NCBI RefSeq assembly: GCF_020379485.1
Contig: NW_026016666.1
Coordinates: 1 to 64,000 of the forward strand
Length of the DNA stretch: 64,000 nucleotides
Origin: Brassica napus
Lineage: Eukaryota > Streptophyta > Magnoliopsida > Brassicales > Brassicaceae
Direction of reading: 5' to 3'
Shown: piece by piece, positions 57,847 through 64,000 of the stretch
Numbering within the stretch: the first letter of the stretch is position 1
Layout of the letters: every line of letters begins with the position of its first letter
Notes under the pieces: model-generated
Database searches by the model: none
What the model saw: only the letters and a program-made list of their open reading frames with translations
What the model was told of the DNA's origin: nothing
Translations under genes and position numbers: made by a program

Positions 57847-59288
57847 ATGAATCTACCACCGGGCTTCAGGTTTTTTCCAACGGATGAAGAGCTTGTCGTC
57901 CACTTCCTCCACCGCAAAGCTTCACTCTTGCCTTGTCATCCTGACGTCATCCCAGACCTTGATCTTTACCCTTACGATCCTTGGGACCTTCCCGGTATAC
58001 ACACCCACATATCTCTCTCCATATATGTATCATGCAACATATATGTCCATATCTGATTCTTACCTGTCTATATATGCATGCATTTTAGATCATGTATGTA
58101 TACGTATAGTTGACAATATGTGTGTGTGTGAGATAATCAAAGTTAAAGGATAGAGATTGATGTTGTCACCAACTTAAGTAACCAAACTCTCTTTTCTTAG
58201 CAGTACACTTTTGTTCGGTAGCTCTTCTTAAGGATTGTTTTGTTTCCAAAATCTTAAAATACACACCACACTAATACATTTCCTTTTTTTATTCTCTTGG
58301 AAGGAATATGTTTATTGGTGAACCATAATTAGTATTGCTTTCTCCATAGTCATACATGTGCACCAATTATATCAATCATTCGATCTCATGATACACAAAC
58401 ACAATCAATCATATACAAATATTAGACACACGCACACACCAAACACATGTACGTAGACATACAATCAAACACACATGCTATTGACATTTGATCTTACACT
58501 AACTTTGTTAGACTATATTTTTATCCATATAGTTTGATGATGGACCATATAGTTAAGCAGGCATACGGTAGGATAGATAAACCCATATTTTCTCACCATA
58601 ACACAATGATAAACCTCTGGATAGCAAGAAGAAGTTTCATATAAAGTTTTTCCAAGTTCGCGATTATATGGCATTTGTTAATGAATTAAACTTTGCATAT
58701 GTATAATTATAGGGAAAGCACTGCAAGAAGGGAGGCAATGGTACTTCTATAGTAGAAAGACCCAAGAAAGAGTGACAAGCAATGGATATTGGGGATCAGT
58801 GGGAATAGACGAGCCAATCTTCACAAGCTCCACACACAAGAAAGTGGGCATAAAAAAGTATCTAACGTTCTATCTCGGAGATTCTCAGACTAACTGGGTC
58901 ATGCAAGAATATTCCCTTCCAGATTCCTCTAGTCGATCTTCTAAGAGATCAAACCGTGGTTCTACTAGTTCTACACATAAACCCGTAAGTACCCATTTTG
59001 TTTCAAGACTAAAGTTATTAACTCTTTAACTTAAAGCTTACGTTTCAATTGTTATTCAAAAAATAGGAAAAATAAAGTTTACGTTTACTAAAACCAAAAT
59101 TACAATTTGACCTCCACGTATGTACGTGGTTTGGATTGTTTTGTGTGCAGGATTATAGCAAGTGGGTGATATGCAGAGTGTATGAACAAAACTGCAGCGA
59201 TGAAGAAGATGATGATGGGGCAGAACTCTCATGTTTGGATGAAGTGTTCTTGTCTTTAGATGATCTCGACGAAGTAAGCTTACCGTAA
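57847..59288 (+). CDS. XND1: NAC transcription factor XND1 (xylem NAC domain 1), three exons
   Basis: Exons 57847-57994, 58713-58984, 59151-59288, GT-AG, giving 185 aa, about the length known for XND1. NAC subdomains in order: A (NLPPGFRFFPTDEELVVHFL), B (DLDLYPYDPWDLPG), C (QWYFYSRKTQERVTSNGYWG), D (KKVGIKKYLTFYLGDSQTNW) and E (DYSKWVICRVYEQ). There is no long activation domain. The short C-terminus has an acidic CKII-like patch (CSDEEDDDGAE) and LSCLDE, close to an LXCXE retinoblastoma-binding motif but with Asp. XND1 represses secondary wall formation and programmed death in xylem vessels. By recalled order this is At5g64530. Confidence 0.95.
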
Positions 59289-59499
59289 TAAAGATAAAAG
59301 CACTTAAAAAGAAAAGGTTTAGTGGGAAATTATTTCTATAATCTCTGTACCGTAGAAGGAAAAGGAGAATGACATCATTCTTACAAGTTATATGTTGTAC
59401 GATAACCATCTCCAATTTGCAAGCAAACAGAAGCAAAAAAAGAAGAAGCTCTAGTCTTGTTGTATTTTTTACATTCAAATATATCTTTTAATACTGAAT

Positions 59500-61320
59500 T
59501 ATTGTGTTTAAAATATTTAAAATTATACAAACTGAAATCTAATTAAAGCTGTGAGCCCAAATTTGTGTGTATATGCACTGATATGAATAAATAGTCATCC
59601 ATGCAACATCAGCAATTTAAATTTTAAACCAATGAAACAGTATAATAAAGATAAGGTTTATACTCAATTCAATCATTACCCTAAAATTATTGGTTAATGC
59701 AGGTTTCCCAATAAACTTGTAAATTAATTAAATATACCTATTCTTTTTGCCTAATACAGGTTAGGAGGAAAACCACATCTACTAGTCTGGGATAAAACTG
59801 CAGCCTACTTCTCATTCTCTGGACAATATTAACTAAAATATATATTTATTGGTCGAAATGGATTAGAGTTTTCACTAACAAGATCCAACACACTTGAACG
59901 TTTTTATATAAGAAATTAAAAATAATGATTATGTTACCACTGGATGCATGCAAATGGACTTCAAAAAAATAAGCCCCCACCCCATGTTGTTGAATAATCA
60001 TAGGGAAAGGCTAATAGTGTGTTTAAAAAGTTATAGAGACCAACACTAACTTTTTATATACTGTTCTTTCTTTCTTGAAAGTTTATATGATTTCTAATTA
60101 AACTTAACAAACAAACCAAGAAATAAGAATTATATTTCTCTCTTTTTTAGATGGAGAGGCAGGTAGCTTGGAAAAAAATGTTTCCAATAATAAGTTATAG
60201 AGCCCTAAGATTTAGAGGTATAATATATGTTGGGATCAGATTGAACTTGACTTTGGTATTATCTAATTTATGAGAAAAATCTCGAGAAGTACTAATTGTC
60301 TTTAAAAGACAAGAAAAAGGCCAGAATAAAAAATACAAAATTTAAATAATATAAGCATGTTCTGTTGAAGTACACAATCTTTCAGGTATGACCTCTACAT
60401 TTTATGTACGTATGGCCTAAACCTGACCGGTTTAGGCTAGTAGGATTGGTGTTTTGTTAATTATTTATAAGAATTTGGCAATCGAGAGCCTTTTGCTCCA
60501 AGTTATAGTACTCTCTCTATAGATCTTTGATTGGTTTTAGTAGTTGTCTTGTGTCGCCGAGCCAAGCAACATTGTCTTTCCATATCTATTATATAATTTC
60601 ATTTTTTATTTTCTTTATGGGTGCTTGCTTAGCAAGCACTGACTCATGTATGATGCAAGCACTATACACACATATTAATAATAATAAAACACAAAAGAAT
60701 TGAAAGGACAAAAAAATTAAGTGGGGCAAACATTGGGATGGGATTTAAATCATTGTATAGTTTTTAGGGATGGTTATGGAGATTTTCATGGTTCTGCTGA
60801 GTTAGATATTCGTAATCATAAAACCAGATAATTTCAGTGGTAAGAAAAAAAGGTAAACCATGTACATATGAGCTTTCTAACCAAAAAGATTTCGTTTACT
60901 TAGTCTAAACCAATTCGATATTGCAAATAATCAAAGTATCAATCTGATTCACTTAGAAGGCTATAAGAAGGAACGTGGGTGAACGTTGGTTGGATTACGC
61001 ATTTGAATAGACTTGAAACTTAGGAATGCATAAAAGCAAACCAAACACAACACAACAAGCATCCATTGATGAGTCCACTGAAAAAAATCGATAACAACAC
61101 TTCCTATACTACATTGCAAAATTCCAAATTAAAAAATCAAATAAACAAGTTCTAGCCATCGACTAGATGGTCAAGACTCATTACAAGACCCATACAAAAA
61201 CACAAACCCATGAATATACAAAATGACCCAAGGGACAAAGGAATAATACTATACAATATTACATAAGCTTTTTGGTGTCTTGGTGTCTCTCTCACGCCAA
61301 GAGAAAAGCTTTCAAGTTCC
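59500..61320. other. Intergenic region between XND1 and the loricrin-like gene
   Basis: 1.8 kb of convergent 3' flanks. AT-rich with no recognised gene, RNA or element. Confidence 0.5.
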
Positions 61321-61321
61321 A

Positions 61322-63010
61322 TCAACGGAAAGTCTGTTTCAAGCTGCCATTAAGCAGAGACATTAGCCCACCTCCATGAACTCTCTCCTCCGGAACCATA
61401 AAGTCAAAGACATTCCTCCCACTCCTGTTATTGTTTGTTTCAGTGTTTGAGAAGCTTAAGGACTTCATTGATGGAGGCACAAGAACCTGCATTGGTATCA
61501 TCTGCTTCTGTCTTTGCTCACTGGAGTCAGTGCAATCAGAAACCACACTAACTCCCGCCAGAGAATGATCAGTAGTACTAGTAGTAGTAGTGGTTTGAGA
61601 AGAAGTAGAAACAACAAGACCACGGAAAAGCCCTGGCCCTATCAAACCAATCTTGCTTCCACCTTTCTCCATACACATACTATTATGAGCCGCACACAAA
61701 CCACTCTTCCCTCTAGCAAACTTCTCACATCCCCCACCTCCCCAAGAACACCGTTTCCCACCACCATGCGCCTTGCAAAAATCAGTACTCCCTTGCGCAC
61801 TCTTCTCACACCCAACACACTTACACCGTTTCCCACCACCATGCTTCACACAACAATCAGTCCTCCCACGAGCGCTCTTAGTACACCCCGCCACAACACA
61901 CCTCTTCCCACCACCGTGAGCCACACAGAAACTCGTCCCACCATGCACGCTCTTAGGACATATCCCACCTCCATCAAACATACAACGTTTCCCTCCACCG
62001 TGCGCTTTACACAGAGGAGTACTCCCTTCAGCTCCTTTAGTACACCCAGCGAATATACAACGCTTCCCACCGCCATGAGCTTTACAATAGTTAGTACTCC
62101 CTTGAGCACCTTTTGTACACTCTGACGCCTGACACCGTCTCCCACCACCGTGTGAGATACAAAGACCAGCTTGCCCCTCGGCACTTCTCGTGCATCCTTC
62201 AACTCTACACCTCTTACCGCCACCGTGTTTGATGCATAGCCCTGACTTGCCACGTGCAGCTTTAGCGCATCCCTCAGGGAAGCCGCAGCGTCTCCCACCT
62301 CCATGAGAGATACAGTAATCAGTTTTGCCTTCAGCGCTCTTTGTGCACCCCAAGTGTTGGCATCTCTTTCCTCCACCGTGTGCTTTGCAGAACGTTGTTT
62401 TGCTCTCAGCGCCTTTGTTGCAACCCGACTTTTGACACCTCTGCCCTCCTCCGTGGCCAATGCATAGCCCTGACGCTCCTCTAGCTCCTTTGCTACATCC
62501 CATGAACTTGCATTTCTTAGGATTGGTTGTTCTTTGCTGAGAAGATGTCGTCCTGTCAGAGAAAGCAGCTCCTATGGAGAACTCTGACTCATTATAAGCA
62601 TCAGTACCAAAGTTGGTACTACACTCTTGCATTCTTGAAGGTCTTCTAAGGGATGACATGTAGCCACCTGACCGGGTTGCTGAGGTAGAACCTTCATCAG
62701 CTTGGGAGGCATTAGTGTCTGTATACGTCAGCAAGGAACAATCAAGTCCGCTGAAACTGTCCATGGTCAGTGCAGGAGGACCGAGCTGGAGAATTGAGTT
62801 ACCACCTGATGAGAGTTCTTGGGAAGAAGCTGAGACTTTATTGTAGTAATAAGATGGAGGTGTTGGACCTAAACCGAGAACCAAACCGCAACCACCATCA
62901 GGACAGTTGGAAACATCAGAACAAAGCTTATGGTTGTAATGAGTGCTTCCAAGGCAGTTCAAGCTGAGAGCAGTATCACCAAAACGAGCTACACTCTCGT
63001 TCAAATCCAT
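61322..63010 (-). CDS. Loricrin-like protein with eleven WRKY19-type Cys/His repeats
   Basis: ORF opens at 63040 (MCISSLLLLH), but the start is set at the second Met (63010, MDLNESVARFGDTALSLNCL), where plant relatives begin. That gives 562 aa without introns. Residues of about 160-450 form eleven tandem units of about 25 aa, pattern KRC-x4-GC-K-A-G-x5-C-x2-HGGG, each with three Cys and one His likely to bind zinc. This is the repeat found N-terminal in WRKY19-type proteins. The N-terminus is Ser/Gly-rich; the C-terminus (VPEERVHGGGLMSLLNGSLK) is conserved in the family. The GGG linkers explain the name loricrin-like. By recalled order it is At5g64550. Biochemical function unknown. Confidence 0.88.
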   Translation of the reverse strand: MDLNESVARFGDTALSLNCLGSTHYNHKLCSDVSNCPDGGCGLVLGLGPTPPSYYYNKVSASSQELSSGGNSILQLGPPALTMDSFSGLDCSLLTYTDTNASQADEGSTSATRSGGYMSSLRRPSRMQECSTNFGTDAYNESEFSIGAAFSDRTTSSQQRTTNPKKCKFMGCSKGARGASGLCIGHGGGQRCQKSGCNKGAESKTTFCKAHGGGKRCQHLGCTKSAEGKTDYCISHGGGRRCGFPEGCAKAARGKSGLCIKHGGGKRCRVEGCTRSAEGQAGLCISHGGGRRCQASECTKGAQGSTNYCKAHGGGKRCIFAGCTKGAEGSTPLCKAHGGGKRCMFDGGGICPKSVHGGTSFCVAHGGGKRCVVAGCTKSARGRTDCCVKHGGGKRCKCVGCEKSAQGSTDFCKAHGGGKRCSWGGGGCEKFARGKSGLCAAHNSMCMEKGGSKIGLIGPGLFRGLVVSTSSQTTTTTSTTDHSLAGVSVVSDCTDSSEQRQKQMIPMQVLVPPSMKSLSFSNTETNNNRSGRNVFDFMVPEERVHGGGLMSLLNGSLKQTFR

Positions 63011-63040
63011 GTGAAGAAGAAGAAGGGAAGAGATGCACAA

Positions 63041-64000
63041 TAAAATGGTCTAAAAACAAGAATACTTAAGAACAGCTTGTGAAACTATAAACATAAAAGC
63101 AACTTGAGGTATAAACATCTCCCACCACTGACAAACCCCCATGTGTCTGCCCTGTCCATCTTCAAGAATGAGGAAGGAGAGCAAGAACTTTTCTGCAAGA
63201 AGTTACAAAATCTATGTCAGTAAGAATAATGGAAATTAATAATGACATGAGAGTAATAAAAAAAACAGATTAGAGTCAGTAAAAAAAGAAAAATACAAAT
63301 TGCAGTTAAGAGATTCAAAAGTACAGAGCAATAATTGGGTACAACAACTGTGTTTGAAAAGGACTAAGTACCAACCAAAAATGACTTATGGTTAAAAGTG
63401 AAACTTGAGATTTCCCAAGAAAAGCAGAATGAAAGAAAGGGAAAATATAAGCAGAGCTGGTTCTGAGCATAGACCATAGACCAGTGAAATATTAGCCTAT
63501 AGCTCCCAAAATTTGTGTCAGTGAAGCATTAATGAGTTCTCAGCATTAATCTATAGTTCCTAAAAAATTTGATGAAAATTACATTGACATAAATCTCCAA
63601 ATCATCTCCAAATTTGTAAGAATTTTTTTTTTATTAGAAGTTTTTTCTAACTCGTCTACAGCCATCAAAATGTCAAGGCCAAATAAGATTGGTTTTCAGA
63701 ATAGTAATGTAAAACTCAATAACTTTTATCAAAACCTTGAAAGTCAACTTCTTTTTATAAATGATGAGAACAATATCTCAGAATTTCTAATATAGATGAA
63801 AGATCCCAAACATAATAACAAGATCTAAGGTAATATTTTGTTTATAAAGAAAATTAAAGAAAAAAAGGAACACCAAGGAGTCAACAAGATTCTGATATCT
63901 ATATATCAAAAAGTTTCTAACTAACACATAAAGAGTATAAGATAATCAGTTCAATCATTAGGAAACCATACTACTATAAAAGTTATCAGATTTTTTTTTT
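63041..64000. other. Upstream region of the loricrin-like gene
   Basis: Promoter and leader of the gene at 61322-63010, possibly with a leader intron. It contains the dispersed repeat 63453-63512. No other gene was seen. Confidence 0.45.
63453..63512 (-). repeat. Dispersed repeat shared with FAAH intron 3
   Basis: The reverse complement reads 'gggagctataggctaat', then 'atttcactggtctatgg' and 'ccagctctgc', matching the intron-3 copy at 42346-42399 in order and spacing. Confidence 0.55.

Noticed and set aside
61514..62460. ORFs of 203-204 codons overlapping the loricrin-like gene
   Set aside because: Other-frame readings of the 75-bp repeat array, which naturally lacks stops.

Overview
This is a nuclear plant chromosome segment, almost certainly from Brassica or a close relative in the Brassicaceae. 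The genes have GT-AG introns, and there is an eleven-copy Cys/His repeat protein, a large P-type PPR gene and a nuclear tRNA-Val. From recalled family knowledge (not searched), the surviving genes follow the Arabidopsis order At5g64290 (DiT2), 64310 (AGP1), 64320 (PPR), 64340 (SAC51), 64350 (FKBP12, remnant), 64360 (J protein), 64410 (OPT4), 64420 (POL5, remnant), 64430 (PB1), 64440 (FAAH), 64530 (XND1), 64550 (loricrin-like). Missing and broken genes between them look like fractionation after the Brassica whole-genome triplication.

Layout. 1-14.3 kb is an AT-rich tandem satellite: 41 monomers of about 348 bp, with an alternating A/B (dimeric, about 697 bp) organisation over much of it. 14.6-18.2 kb holds a plastid dicarboxylate translocator gene carrying three single-base indels, then a broken second copy interrupted by a small hAT-like element. 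18.7-29.3 kb holds AGP1, the PPR gene, SAC51 with its spliced 53-codon upstream ORF, an orphan last exon of FKBP12, and a J protein whose J domain lacks HPD. 30-36 kb holds OPT4 (729 aa, five exons, 3 kb intron 2) with a MITE 11 bp after its stop codon. 37-40 kb holds a collapsed POL5-like remnant and a PB1 protein. 41.8-45.6 kb holds a 20-exon FAAH (613 aa) with its catalytic Lys/Ser/Ser conserved. 46.1-48.9 kb holds a locally duplicated spacer and a secreted two-module protein (DUF1216-like). 49.3 kb is tRNA-Val(AAC). 49.5-57.7 kb is a transposon-rich gap with an LTR-like relic, tandem MITEs, a SINE with a 10-bp target duplication and a 1.3 kb LINE/Sadhu-like retroposon. 57.8-59.3 kb holds XND1 and 61.3-63.0 kb the loricrin-like gene.

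Most striking unexplained pattern: about ten very short insertions (12-22 bp). Each is a poly(A/T) run with, in most cases, a short non-A stub (often GTTCAA-like or TTTAGC), flanked by 11-21 bp direct repeats. They look like retroposition events in which almost only the tail was copied. Two full-length retroposons in the same window end in matching tails.

The genes are ordinary single-copy housekeeping or developmental genes, not an operon or gene cluster. Several bear on vascular and xylem biology (SAC51, XND1) or transport (DiT2, OPT4), but no joint function is implied.
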